Source: Actinomycetes bacterium
GTDB taxonomy: Bacteria; Actinomycetota; Coriobacteriia; Coriobacteriales; Eggerthellaceae
NCBI GenBank assembly: GCA_023429565.1
Contig: JAEZDJ010000061.1
Span: 1 to 43,703 of the forward strand
Direction of reading: 5' to 3'
Length of the DNA stretch: 43,703 bases
Within the stretch, counting starts at the first letter, position 1. Each line of letters starts with the position of its first letter. Position numbers and translations under genes: made by a program. Shown here piece by piece: positions 8,739 to 17,226 of this stretch. The notes beneath the pieces were generated by a model. The model had not been told where the DNA came from. It worked only from the letters and a program-made list of their open reading frames with translations, and did not search any database.

Positions 8739-9491
8739 ATGAAAAAGATTCGACTTGATACCCTGCTTGTACGCCGTGGCCTTGCTCCTGACGTCGATGC
8801 GGCTTTGCGTGCCGTGCTCGCGCACGAGGTGAAGGTTGGTGACACGTACGCAACCAGCGCCGCGGCCATGGTCGCTCCCGATGCGGCGATCGCCGTGAAA
8901 GGCCGCAAAGAGTTTGTGTCGCGTGGCGGGCACAAGCTGCAGGGCGCCCTCCGCGCGTTTGATCAGAGCGTTGCGGGGCTGCGGTGCCTGGACGTGGGAG
9001 CGTCGACCGGTGGCTTCACCGATTGCCTCCTGCAGGCGGGGGCTCAAAGCGTGACCTGCGTTGATGTCAATTATGGACAGCTCGCTTGGAAACTTCGGCA
9101 AGATGCGCGGGTCAGGGTGTTCGAGCGGACGAACGTCAAGTCCGTCGATCCGGCGACGCTCGGTGCGCCCTTCAACCTCATCGTGGCCGACGTGAGTTTT
9201 ATCGGCCTGGCGGGACTCGCGCCGGTGTTTGCCCGGTTCTCCAGTCAAGGAACGGTGTTTGTCGGGCTGGTCAAGCCGCAGTTCGAGTCACGTCATGACG
9301 AGACGGACAAAGGCGTCGTCCGTGATGAGGCGGTTCGCTTGCGCACTGTGACCGAGGTCGAGGAAGCGCTTTCCGTGGCAGGATTTCGCTCGACCGGGGT
9401 GGTTGAGTCTCCCCTCACCGGTCCCCAAGGCAATGTCGAATATCTGGTCCGCGCCGTGTTCTCTTTGGAAGAGGAGGGGAGCGACTCGTGA
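8739..9491 (+). CDS. tlyA: TlyA-family rRNA (cytidine-2'-O)-methyltransferase
   Basis: A 250-residue protein with an N-terminal S4-like RNA-binding domain (RLDTLLVRRGL, about residues 3-60) and a Rossmann methyltransferase domain with GGHKLQGAL, LDVGASTGGFTDCLLQ (SAM loop), VDVNYGQLAWKLR and VADVSFI. Mycobacterial TlyA methylates 16S and 23S rRNA and affects capreomycin susceptibility; older annotation calls it hemolysin. The ATG at 8739 matches the usual family N-terminus (MKKIRLDTLL). No ribosome site precedes it, and a -10-like TATACT ends 7 bases upstream, so the mRNA may be leaderless. Its TGA overlaps the GTG start of the next gene. Confidence 0.93.
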   Translation: MKKIRLDTLLVRRGLAPDVDAALRAVLAHEVKVGDTYATSAAAMVAPDAAIAVKGRKEFVSRGGHKLQGALRAFDQSVAGLRCLDVGASTGGFTDCLLQAGAQSVTCVDVNYGQLAWKLRQDARVRVFERTNVKSVDPATLGAPFNLIVADVSFIGLAGLAPVFARFSSQGTVFVGLVKPQFESRHDETDKGVVRDEAVRLRTVTEVEEALSVAGFRSTGVVESPLTGPQGNVEYLVRAVFSLEEEGSDS

Positions 9492-11272
9492 AGAATCCCT
9501 CCACCACCGTTCGCACGCTGCAATTTTACTGGCAGGCCACCGTGTCTCAGCTGCCCATGTTCCTCATGGCCGTGCTGACCACGCTGTGCTTCGTTTTCTT
9601 CCTGTCCTACATGAATCCGTTCATCGTGGGCAAGATCGTCGATCTCATAAGTGCGGGTCACGGGGAATCCGGTGACGTGTTCTCGGAATTCGGACCTTAC
9701 GTGCTCGCGTTCGTCGGGGTGAATGTGCTCGGCCAGGCATGCAGCAAGCTGCAGGACTATTTCACCGCCAAGGTTGAGATCAGGGCGAGCTACGATCTGG
9801 CCGTGCGGGCTTTCGACTCCCTGTCAAACCAGTCGATGACATTCCACACGAACCGCTTTGGCGGTTCGCTCGTCAGCCAGACGCAGAAGTTCATCAGCGC
9901 CTACGCGTTGCTCATGGACAACCTGGTGTATGCGGTCATTCCCATCGCCAGCGCCGCGGTGTTCACCGTCGGCCTGCTGGCTCCGCTCGTTCCCCTCTAT
10001 GCGTTTCTGCTGGCCTGCTTGCTTGTGGTCTATGTTGTCATCGTCTACGTCCTGTACCGGAGGATATTGCCGCTCAACGAGGATGCTGCGGCTGCCCAGA
10101 ATGCGCTGTCGGGCGAGCTTTCAGACAGCATCACGAATATCCTCGCCGTGAAGACCTCCGGACGTGAGGAATACGAACGTACCTTGTTTGACCGCGCAAA
10201 CCGCGGCGTCAAGGCGGCCGATTCCCGGCGCATGCGCGCCACCGTCGCTCGCGGGGCGGTCACGAGTTCCGTGATCGTGCTCATCATGGCCTTGCTCGTG
10301 GTGTTTGTGGCGGGCAGCAGCGCCTGGTTTGGAACGACTGCCGGCACCGTGGTGATGATGTTCACCTACACCTATTCGCTCACGATGCAGTTCAACCGGT
10401 TGAGTCAGACGTTTCAGCAGGTCAATCGTGCTTTGGGTGATGCTCATGACATGACGGTCGCGCTCGATGAGCCCCAGCTTGTCGCCGATGACGCGAACGC
10501 CCCGGCCCTGCGGGTGCGCGAGGGCGCCATTGACTTTTGCGATCTGGGATTCCACTATGCCGACGCCTCGGGGGACGATTCCGTCTTCGACGGCTTCTCG
10601 CTGCATATTCCGGCCGGACAGCGCGTTGGCCTGGTGGGAAGGTCGGGGTCGGGCAAGACCACGCTCACCACGCTGCTGCTGCGTCTTGCCGACATCCAGC
10701 AGGGAAAGATTCTCATAGACGGACAGGACATCGCGCATGTCACGCAGGAGAGCCTGCGTCGCCAGATTGCCTACGTTCCCCAAGAGCCCCTGCTGTTTCA
10801 TCGCAGCGTGTATGAGAACATCGCCTACGGCCGACCCGATGCGTCGGTGGAGGACGTCGTGGCAGCTGCTCGGCAGGCGAATGCGCTCGAGTTCATCGAG
10901 GCGCTGCCGCAGGGGTTCGACACGATCACGGGAGAGCGTGGCGTGAAGCTCTCTGGCGGGCAGCGCCAGCGCATCGCCATCGCCCGGGCCATCATCACGC
11001 AAGCACCCATCCTCGTGCTTGACGAGGCGACGTCGGCACTTGATTCGGAGAGCGAGAAGCTCATTCAAGACGCGCTCGCCAATCTCATGCAGGGACGCAC
11101 GTCCATCGTCATTGCGCATCGCCTGTCCACGGTGGCCAGCCTTGATCGAATCGTCGTGATAGCTGATGGCGAGATCGTCGAAGAGGGGACTCATGAGGAG
11201 CTTGTCCAGGTTCAGGGCGCCTATGCCCATCTCTGGAACAGGCAGTCGGGATCGTTTTTGGGAAACGAGTGA
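9488..11272 (+). CDS. ABC exporter (fused membrane and ATPase half-transporter)
   Basis: A 594-residue half-transporter with a six-helix membrane domain (about residues 15-320) and a C-terminal ATPase. The ATPase shows Walker A GRSGSGKTT, Q-loop YVPQEPLLF, signature LSGGQRQR, Walker B ILVLDEATSALD and the H-loop histidine in IAHRLST. It is of the MsbA/multidrug type and would work as a homodimer, since no partner gene is adjacent. Substrate unknown. The GTG start at 9488 overlaps the tlyA stop (GTGA) and follows a GAGGAGGGGAG site, so translation is coupled to tlyA. Confidence 0.93.
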   Translation: MKNPSTTVRTLQFYWQATVSQLPMFLMAVLTTLCFVFFLSYMNPFIVGKIVDLISAGHGESGDVFSEFGPYVLAFVGVNVLGQACSKLQDYFTAKVEIRASYDLAVRAFDSLSNQSMTFHTNRFGGSLVSQTQKFISAYALLMDNLVYAVIPIASAAVFTVGLLAPLVPLYAFLLACLLVVYVVIVYVLYRRILPLNEDAAAAQNALSGELSDSITNILAVKTSGREEYERTLFDRANRGVKAADSRRMRATVARGAVTSSVIVLIMALLVVFVAGSSAWFGTTAGTVVMMFTYTYSLTMQFNRLSQTFQQVNRALGDAHDMTVALDEPQLVADDANAPALRVREGAIDFCDLGFHYADASGDDSVFDGFSLHIPAGQRVGLVGRSGSGKTTLTTLLLRLADIQQGKILIDGQDIAHVTQESLRRQIAYVPQEPLLFHRSVYENIAYGRPDASVEDVVAAARQANALEFIEALPQGFDTITGERGVKLSGGQRQRIAIARAIITQAPILVLDEATSALDSESEKLIQDALANLMQGRTSIVIAHRLSTVASLDRIVVIADGEIVEEGTHEELVQVQGAYAHLWNRQSGSFLGNE

Positions 11273-11326
11273 CCGAAAGGCGCCGAAGTCGTGTGGGTGG
11301 GCCCAGCGAACGGAGTGTGATACGCC

Positions 11327-12223
11327 ATGATCAGAGCGGTTGCGGAAGCAAGAGAAACGCGGGAGGAATTCGATGGCGTGGCCTGTTCCGATGCTCAGGA
11401 AGGCACGGTGGAGGACTCCCTTCTGCCTCATGATGCCGAGCAGACGCCGCGTACGGCGTTGGTGACCGGTGCTGGGGGCGGCATCGGTTGGGAGCTGGCC
11501 CAGCTGTTCGCCGCCGACGGGTATGACATTGCGCTTGTCGGTCGTGACGAGGCCAGGCTTGAGGATGCTGCGGCACGGCTGAGAAAGGATCATGGCGTCG
11601 CAACGCACGTGTGCGTCCAGGATCTTTCCGCTTCGGGTGCCGTGGACGATCTTGTTTCCATCCTCGACGAGCGGGAGGTGGTCGTGGATGCGCTCGTTAA
11701 CAACGCTGGTTTCGGCTACGACATTCGGTTTGTCGAGAGCGACCTTGCTCGGCAGCGTGATCTTGTGCAGGTGAACATCGAGGCACTCGTCGAGTTGTGC
11801 CACGCGTTTGCCCCGGGCATGGTCGAACGGGGCTCCGGGGCCATTCTCAACGTCGCATCGATCGCGGGCTTCATGCCCGGCCCCTTCATGGCCACCTACT
11901 ACGCATCGAAGGCGTTCGTCCAGTCGTTCACGCAGGCTCTCCATGCCGAGCTGCGGCTGCGTGGCGTGGCGGTGACCGCGCTGTGTCCCGGTCCGGTGCG
12001 CACCGAATTCTGGAACGCCGCCGACGCTGGCCGGACGGCATTGGCCCGCTTCGCGGTCAGCCCGTCGCGGGTCGCTCGAAGCGGCTACCGCGCACTCAGG
12101 TGGAACAAGACACTGTGCGTTCCGGGGCTCGTGCCCAAGGTCGCCGTGTTTGTCACGCGTCTCATGCCTCGCAGTTGGATGGCCGCGATGGCGGCGGCGC
12201 TGCAGGTGCCCAGGCGGGGCTGA
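11327..12223 (+). CDS. Short-chain dehydrogenase/reductase
   Basis: A 298-residue SDR with the cofactor loop TGAGGGIG (about 46-53), NNAGFG, the catalytic Ser in NVASIAG, and the YYASK (Tyr/Lys) catalytic motif. The first 40 residues are acidic and non-conserved and could be a wrong start, though no better one is visible. The LCPGPVRTEF segment and basic, hydrophobic C-terminus resemble the DltE/YqjQ-like group of uncertain substrate. It lies 54 bases after the ABC exporter gene and may share its transcript. Confidence 0.88.
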   Translation: MIRAVAEARETREEFDGVACSDAQEGTVEDSLLPHDAEQTPRTALVTGAGGGIGWELAQLFAADGYDIALVGRDEARLEDAAARLRKDHGVATHVCVQDLSASGAVDDLVSILDEREVVVDALVNNAGFGYDIRFVESDLARQRDLVQVNIEALVELCHAFAPGMVERGSGAILNVASIAGFMPGPFMATYYASKAFVQSFTQALHAELRLRGVAVTALCPGPVRTEFWNAADAGRTALARFAVSPSRVARSGYRALRWNKTLCVPGLVPKVAVFVTRLMPRSWMAAMAAALQVPRRG

Positions 12224-12470
12224 GCGGTCGCCGCTCGGCGGCGGTGCGACCATGGCTTTCTAGTTTATTCCCCGCCTTCTTTCGGCCTCATTTTTGGAGA
12301 CATTCCTGCTCCCGCATTCTCTCGTCGATCTCGGTCCTAGGGGATGATGGGGGTTGACGCATCCCTGATGAGACTGGGATTTTTCTGCGGTCCCTGCGTT
12401 GCCGTTTCCTTTTGATGCCGGCATATGTGACAATGGTTCAAACGATCTCGATTCCGAAAACAGGAGCACC
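12224..12470. other. Intergenic region with weak terminator and ettA leader
   Basis: ATCCC (12361-12365) pairs with GGGAT (12376-12380) and runs into TTTTT, a weak terminator for the upstream genes. An extended -10-like TGTGACAAT lies at 12426-12434, upstream of ettA, without a -35 at proper spacing. No gene is supported. Confidence 0.35.
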
Positions 12471-14150
12471 ATGGCTGAATTCATCTACCAAATGCACAAA
12501 GCGCGCAAGGCGCATGGCGACAAGGTCATCCTTGACGACGTGACCCTTTCCTTCTACCCCGGCGCCAAGATTGGCGTCGTAGGTCCCAACGGCATGGGGA
12601 AATCAACGCTGCTCAAGATCATGGCCGGGCTTGAGGAGGTTTCGAACGGTGACGCACGGCTCACGCCTGGCTACACCGTCGGCATCCTTCAGCAGGAACC
12701 GCCGCTCGACGAGGACAAGACGGTCATCGAGAACATCGAGCAGGCCTTTGGGGCAATCAAGGCCAAAGTCGATCGCTTCAACCAGATCGGCGAGGAAATG
12801 GCTTCTCCCGATGCGGACTTTGACACGCTCATGGCTGAGATGGGAACGTTGCAGGATGAGATAGATGCCGCCGACGGCTGGGACTTGGACAGTCGATTCT
12901 CCCAGGCCATGGATGCATTGCAATGTCCCGATCCCGACATGCCGGTCAACGTGCTTTCCGGAGGCGAACGGCGTCGCGTCGCCCTGTGTCGCCTTTTGCT
13001 GGAGGCGCCGGATCTGCTATTGCTCGACGAACCGACGAACCATCTCGATGCCGAGTCGGTCCTGTGGCTCGAGCATTTTCTCCATGGGTATTCCGGGGCG
13101 GTCCTGGCCGTCACGCACGACCGCTATTTCCTCGACCATGTGGCAGAGTGGATCTGCGAGGTCGACCGGGGGAGCCTGTTCCCCTACAAGGGCAACTACT
13201 CCACGTATCTGGAAACGAAGGCGGATCGCTTGGAGGCCCAGGGCCAGCGCGAGGCGAAGCTGGTGAAGCGGATGAAGTCGGAGCTGGAATGGGTGCGTTC
13301 GAGCCCCAAAGCCCGCCAGGCTAAGAGCAAGGCCCGCCTTGACCGCTATGAGCAGATGGCTTCTGAGGCTGCGGCTTCGAAGAAGCTCGATTTCACGGAC
13401 ATCCACATTCCGGTCGGTCCCCGTTTGGGAGCGAAAGTGCTTGTTGCCGACCGTCTCCACAAGGCTTTCGGCGACCGCGTGCTCATTGACGACTTATCGT
13501 TCGAGCTGCCGCGCAACGGCATCGTCGGAGTCATCGGTCCCAACGGCGTTGGCAAGACGACCTTGTTCAAGGCCATTGTCGGTTTGGAGCCGCTCACCTC
13601 TGGCACGCTGGATATCGGCGAGACGGTGAAGATATCCTATGTTGACCAGAATCGGGCGGGGCTCGATCCAAAGGCGAGCGTTTGGGAAGCGGTGTCGGGT
13701 GGAACCGATTTTCTCCGGGTCGGCGACACGGAGGTGCCCACTCGCGCCTATGTTGCCAGCTTTGGCTTCAAAGGTTCCGATCAGCAGAAGCCGACTGGCG
13801 TGTTGTCGGGCGGAGAACGCAACCGGCTGAACCTGGCGCTCACACTGAAGGAGGGCGGCAACCTGTTGCTGCTCGACGAACCGACAAACGATCTGGACGT
13901 CGAGACCCTCGAATGCTTGGAGGAGGCGCTGCTCGCGTTCCCGGGGTGCGCGGTTGTCGTCAGCCATGACCGCATGTTCCTCGACCGCATCGCGACGCAT
14001 ATCCTGGCTTGGGAAGGCACTGACGAGAATCCGGGCATCTGGCAATGGTTTGAGGGCAACTTCGAGTCATACCAGAAGAACAAGGTCGAGCGTCTGGGCG
14101 AGGAGGCGGCCCGGCCGCATCGCATCCATCGCAAGCTCACGCGGGACTAG
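12471..14150 (+). CDS. ettA: Energy-dependent translational throttle protein EttA (ABC-F ATPase)
   Basis: A soluble tandem ABC ATPase of 559 residues, the EttA length. EttA binds the ribosomal E site and gates the first translation steps according to the ATP/ADP ratio. Both cassettes are complete: Walker A GPNGMGKST and GPNGVGKTT, signatures LSGGERRR and LSGGERNR, Walker B LLLLDEPTNHLD and LLLLDEPTNDLD. The inter-domain linker contains the WVRSSPKARQAKSKARL segment typical of the family. The N-terminus AEFIYQMHKARKAHGDK matches EttA. The start at 12471 has an AGGAG site 4-5 bases upstream; the open frame extends 24 codons further but without a ribosome site. Confidence 0.96.
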   Translation: MAEFIYQMHKARKAHGDKVILDDVTLSFYPGAKIGVVGPNGMGKSTLLKIMAGLEEVSNGDARLTPGYTVGILQQEPPLDEDKTVIENIEQAFGAIKAKVDRFNQIGEEMASPDADFDTLMAEMGTLQDEIDAADGWDLDSRFSQAMDALQCPDPDMPVNVLSGGERRRVALCRLLLEAPDLLLLDEPTNHLDAESVLWLEHFLHGYSGAVLAVTHDRYFLDHVAEWICEVDRGSLFPYKGNYSTYLETKADRLEAQGQREAKLVKRMKSELEWVRSSPKARQAKSKARLDRYEQMASEAAASKKLDFTDIHIPVGPRLGAKVLVADRLHKAFGDRVLIDDLSFELPRNGIVGVIGPNGVGKTTLFKAIVGLEPLTSGTLDIGETVKISYVDQNRAGLDPKASVWEAVSGGTDFLRVGDTEVPTRAYVASFGFKGSDQQKPTGVLSGGERNRLNLALTLKEGGNLLLLDEPTNDLDVETLECLEEALLAFPGCAVVVSHDRMFLDRIATHILAWEGTDENPGIWQWFEGNFESYQKNKVERLGEEAARPHRIHRKLTRD

Positions 14151-14211
14151 GTGCATCGAACGTGCGTGAATCCTGCGAAAGAGCGCTTGTTGCCAAGAAA
14201 GGATGCCGCTC

Positions 14212-14577
14212 GTGAGCGTGATCGGCAACATACTGTGGTTCGTCTTCGCGGGGTTCTGGCAGGGTGTGAGCTGGTGCCTGGTCGGCCTTCTGTGGTGCAT
14301 CACCATCGTGGGCATTCCGGTTGGCACGCAGTGCTTCAAGATGGCCGGACTGGCGTTTTTCCCGTTCGGCAAGGAGGTTGAGTACGGCGGCGGCGCGGGG
14401 TCGGCTGTCCTCAACGTGCTGTGGTTCGTCTTTGGCGGCTTTGTTCTGGCTCTTGAGGCACTGCTCAATGGAGTGTTGCTGTGCATCACGGTCGTTGGCA
14501 TTCCCTTTGGGTTGCAGTGCTTCAAGCAGGCGAAGCTTGCGCTGCTGCCCTTCGGTGCCGAGGTTCGCGGAAAGTAG
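14212..14577 (+). CDS. YccF-type inner-membrane protein
   Basis: A 121-residue protein made of two similar halves, each with a hydrophobic helix pair and a conserved ITIVGIPVGTQCFK or ITVVGIPFGLQCFK loop followed by PFG. This is the duplicated YccF domain. The function is unknown; members are small membrane proteins. GTG at 14212 is preferred over ATG at 14203: the AAGAAAGG site ends at 14202, leaving 9 bases to the GTG but none to the ATG. It follows ettA by about 60 bases. Confidence 0.85.
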   Translation: MSVIGNILWFVFAGFWQGVSWCLVGLLWCITIVGIPVGTQCFKMAGLAFFPFGKEVEYGGGAGSAVLNVLWFVFGGFVLALEALLNGVLLCITVVGIPFGLQCFKQAKLALLPFGAEVRGK

Positions 14578-14680
14578 AGGCGGCAGGCGACGATTCGCAA
14601 CCAGGTCGACCGAGGAGTCATCCTGTCGGCCTTACGGCTGCCGATCGAACAGCGAAAGCGGCTCTTTCTTGTGGGATGTC

Positions 14681-14700
14681 TGTATCTTCTGGTAGATACA
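14681..14700. promoter_or_regulatory. Inverted repeat upstream of the toxin-antitoxin pair
   Basis: TGTATCT (14681-14687) and AGATACA (14694-14700) are perfect arms around a 6-base spacer, 117 bases before the antitoxin start. It may be an operator for a swapped-hairpin AbrB-type protein or for a DNA-binding protein of the neighbourhood. Confidence 0.35.
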
Positions 14701-14781
14701 AGCGCGTCTTTACCGTTATTCGAGATAAACAACGATTCGGTCGCGGTCATGCTAGCTTCGCGTGATCTATGTTAAGCTTGA

Positions 14782-14804
14782 TGCCAAGCACCAAGAGCTT
14801 GGCA
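14782..14804 (+). promoter_or_regulatory. Inverted repeat abutting the antitoxin ribosome site
   Basis: TGCCAAGC (14782-14789) and GCTTGGCA (14797-14804) are perfect 8-base arms with a 7-base loop. The right arm touches the AAAGGAG ribosome site (14804-14810). This position fits either autorepression by the antitoxin or a hairpin that tunes translation. Confidence 0.55.
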
Positions 14805-14816
14805 AAGGAGACAGAC

Positions 14817-15176
14817 ATGGCGACTTTAGCGGAACCGGTGGCGATTAAGATTTCCAGCAAGCGGCAGATTACGATTCCTTCGAAAATTTTCGAAAAAGCA
14901 GGCTTCAAGGACTATGCGTTGTGTACCTGGACCGACAGAGGCATGTTTTTGCAGCCGCTTGACGTCGAAGACGAGGACGTGACGGTCGACATCCTCCGCT
15001 ATCTTATCGAAGCGGGCTGCGAGGGTGAAGACTTGATCGCGCGGTACAAGGAGATGAAGGCCAAGATCATTCCTCTCAAGATGCGGATCGAGGAAGCAGA
15101 GAAGGACATAGCCGAGGGAAGGGTCGGATCGCCTTACGAAATGCTCGATAGACTGCGCGAAAAACATGACCTTTGA
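14817..15176 (+). CDS. AbrB/MazE-type antitoxin
   Basis: A 119-residue protein with an N-terminal swapped-hairpin DNA-binding domain (IKISSKRQITIPSKIFEKAG, about residues 10-29) and a charged helical C-terminal half (about 55-119) that would clasp the toxin. The start at 14817 has AAAGGAG 6 bases upstream. Its last 11 bases overlap the toxin start, the usual coupling in type II systems. It should neutralise the ParE/RelE-fold toxin and repress the operon through a nearby inverted repeat. AbrB-fold antitoxins are more often found with MazF or VapC toxins, so this pairing is a less common one. Confidence 0.85.
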   Translation: MATLAEPVAIKISSKRQITIPSKIFEKAGFKDYALCTWTDRGMFLQPLDVEDEDVTVDILRYLIEAGCEGEDLIARYKEMKAKIIPLKMRIEEAEKDIAEGRVGSPYEMLDRLREKHDL

Positions 15177-15489
15177 AATAAGGAATACCGCCGAATTCGA
15201 GACCGATGTTGACAAGGCGCTTGAATATATCGTCGCCAGCCTTAAATCGCCTCGCGCGGCTCTGGGCTTGACGGACGAGTTGGAAAGGGCTTTCGATAAC
15301 CTGAAAGAAAATCCCTATCTCGCAGCTATCTCAAGGAAACCAATTCTTCGAAGTCATGAATGCAGAGAGCATCTTGTGAGAAAGTACGTAATCGTGTACA
15401 AGATCGAGTCCGGCACGGTATATCTGCTCGGTTTCTATCACCAAATGCAGCTGTATGAATATCGATTCCTTGACAGAAGTTCTTACTAA
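15166..15489 (+). CDS. RelE/ParE-superfamily toxin
   Basis: A 107-residue protein with the fold pattern of the family: an N-terminal strand EIRNTAEFETDVDKALEYI, a helix pair with DELERAFDNLKENPYL, then RKYVIVYKIESGTVYLLGFYHQMQLYEYRF. The C-terminal basic and aromatic residues are where RelE enzymes have catalytic groups, but whether it cuts mRNA or targets gyrase is not decidable by eye. It overlaps the antitoxin gene by 11 bases. The pair is more A/T-rich than its neighbours, consistent with horizontal arrival. Confidence 0.85.
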   Translation: MTFEIRNTAEFETDVDKALEYIVASLKSPRAALGLTDELERAFDNLKENPYLAAISRKPILRSHECREHLVRKYVIVYKIESGTVYLLGFYHQMQLYEYRFLDRSSY

Positions 15490-15498
15490 GAATAGACG

Positions 15499-15723
15499 AT
15501 GAGCGATACTCTGCTTGAAGGCCTGCTTGCACCCCTGCCGAAAGCGCCGCGATCCCTGTTCGGGGCGGATGATGAGATCAAGTTCGAGGGAGATGCATCG
15601 AAAAGGCGTGGCATGATCAAGGAGTTTGAGGAGGCCGATCCGTGCAAGCATGCCCCGAAGGCGGCCCGACGGGCCGCCTTCGGGGCATGCAAATTGATGT
15701 GCGTCAGTTCTTCAGCGAATTGA
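15499..15723 (+). CDS. Doubtful small ORF after the toxin, running into a terminator
   Basis: A 74-codon frame starting MSDTLLEGLLAPLPKAPRSLFG, 10 bases after the toxin stop. The first 45 or so codons look protein-like, but the frame then reads straight through the 43-base terminator stem. This suggests the 5' end of a gene truncated by a past deletion. No family is recognised and the ribosome site is poor. Confidence 0.25.
   Translation: MSDTLLEGLLAPLPKAPRSLFGADDEIKFEGDASKRRGMIKEFEEADPCKHAPKAARRAAFGACKLMCVSSSAN
15648..15690. terminator. Strong bidirectional terminator stem
   Basis: A perfect 20-base inverted repeat (15648-15667 with 15671-15690) with a 3-base GAC loop lies just beyond the PFL gene stop and downstream of the toxin gene on the other strand. 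No long T run is present, but the stem is very stable in both directions. Confidence 0.75.
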
Positions 15724-17068
15724 TGGGGGCGGGCATGCGGCCACCACGATGGGCGAACACGGTGCCAGCATGGCGGTTGACGGGCATGACGGGCGCATAG
15801 CCCAGCAGGCCCCCGAAATCCAGCCGGTCGCCCTCTTTCTTGCCGATGGCGGGGATGAGGCGCACGGCCGTCGTCTTGGTGTTGATCATGCCAATGGCAC
15901 ATTCGTCGGCGATGATGCCGAAGATGGTTTCCACGTCGATGTCTCCAGGAACGGCGATCATGTCAAGGCCGACCGAGCACACGCAGGTCATGGCCTCCAG
16001 CTTCTCGATGGACAGCGCACCGCTTTCTGCTGCGCGTATCATTCCGGCATCCTCCGACACGGGGATGAACGCGCCCGACAGTCCTCCGACGGAAGAGGAT
16101 GCCATGACTCCGCCCTTCTTGACGGCGTCGTTGAGCATGGCGAGCGCGGCCGTCGTGCCTGGTCCGCCGCACTGCCCGACGCCGATGGCTTCCAGAATCT
16201 CAGCCACGGAATCGCCCGGGGCGGGCGTCGGGGCGAGGGACAGGTCAAGGATGCCCTGTTGCACGCCGAGGCGCGTGCTGGCCTCGCGTGCCATGAGCTC
16301 GCCGGCCCGGGTTATCTTGAAGGCAGTTGCCTTGATAGCTTCCGCGATGCTGGTGATGTCGGCATCCTTCGGCATTTCCGCCAGAACGGCTCGTACGACG
16401 CCGGGACCCGACACGCCCACGTTGATGACGGCATCCGACTCGCCCGAGCCGTGGAAGGCTCCTGCCATGAACGGATTGTCCTCGACGGCATTGGCGAACA
16501 CGACGAGCTTCGCGCAGCCGATGCATTCGCGATCGGCCGTGGCCTCGGCTGTCTCCTTCACGATGCCGGCCATTTTGAGAACGGCGTCCATGTTGATGCC
16601 CGCTCGCGTCGAGGCGACGTTGACCGAAGACATGACGCGGTCGGTGGTGGACAGCGCGTGGGGAATGGACTCCATGAGTTTCATGTCGGCCCGCGAGGCT
16701 CCCTTGTGCACGAGCGCTCCGAAACCGCCGACGAAGTCGACGCCAACCTCTTTGCCGGCGCGATCCATGGCGACCGCGATGGGGGTGAGGTCGACTGCGT
16801 CGGTGGCGGCGCATATCTCGGCGATGGGGGTGACGGAGATGCGCTTGTTGACGATGGGGATGCCGTACTCGCGTTCCAGCTGTTCGGCTGTGGGAACCAG
16901 CTGCTCGGCTGCGCTGGTCATGCGATCGTACACCTTGCGGGCCATCGCATCGATGTCGGGATCCGTGCAACCTCGCAGGTTCAAGCCCAGCGTGATGGTA
17001 CGGATGTCGAGGTGCTGCTTGCTGACCATGGCAAGCGTTTCAGCGATTTCAGCTGGCGTGATCTGCAT
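15704..17068 (-). CDS. PFL family protein (UPF0210/DUF711)
   Basis: A 454-residue member of UPF0210, a family with a pyruvate formate-lyase-like barrel fold but no established reaction. Typical segments are RTITLGLNLRGC near the N-terminus, the GFGALVHKG segment, and Gly/Ser-rich loops such as SSVGGLSGAFIPVSEDAGM. In many bacteria a small ACT-domain protein (UPF0237) precedes this gene; none is present in the 158 bases upstream here. The start at 17068 (MQITPAEIAETL) is where similarity to the family begins; an AAGAGAAAG stretch lies upstream. The gene ends next to a strong stem-loop. Very long antisense frames across this region are codon-bias shadows. Confidence 0.9.
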   Translation of the reverse strand: MQITPAEIAETLAMVSKQHLDIRTITLGLNLRGCTDPDIDAMARKVYDRMTSAAEQLVPTAEQLEREYGIPIVNKRISVTPIAEICAATDAVDLTPIAVAMDRAGKEVGVDFVGGFGALVHKGASRADMKLMESIPHALSTTDRVMSSVNVASTRAGINMDAVLKMAGIVKETAEATADRECIGCAKLVVFANAVEDNPFMAGAFHGSGESDAVINVGVSGPGVVRAVLAEMPKDADITSIAEAIKATAFKITRAGELMAREASTRLGVQQGILDLSLAPTPAPGDSVAEILEAIGVGQCGGPGTTAALAMLNDAVKKGGVMASSSVGGLSGAFIPVSEDAGMIRAAESGALSIEKLEAMTCVCSVGLDMIAVPGDIDVETIFGIIADECAIGMINTKTTAVRLIPAIGKKEGDRLDFGGLLGYAPVMPVNRHAGTVFAHRGGRMPAPINSLKN

Positions 17069-17175
17069 GGAGGTTCGTCTTTCTCTTGGGCTGCAAAGAT
17101 GCGTTTCGCTATAGCTTAGCAAACTTTGTCACGCGCAAGTCCTGTGCGGGCGTTATTCAAGAGGATTCTATGTAC

Positions 17176-17199
17176 AAAAAAGCCTGCGACTTCATGGCT
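17176..17199 (-). terminator. Possible weak terminator of the ABC operon
   Basis: On the minus strand a short AGCC/GGCT stem is followed by T6 (plus-strand A run 17176-17181). It lies about 30 bases after the last operon gene. The stem is short, so the call is tentative. Confidence 0.35.
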
Positions 17200-17226
17200 C
17201 GGTGCATTTTGACCTCGAGGCGTTTT

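Noticed and set aside
10121..12253. Antisense open frame of about 710 codons over the ABC exporter and SDR genes
   Set aside because: Shadow of two well-supported plus-strand genes; no ribosome site or recognisable domain.
15749..17119. Two long plus-strand frames over the PFL gene
   Set aside because: Both are reverse shadows; the minus-strand product matches UPF0210 over its full length.
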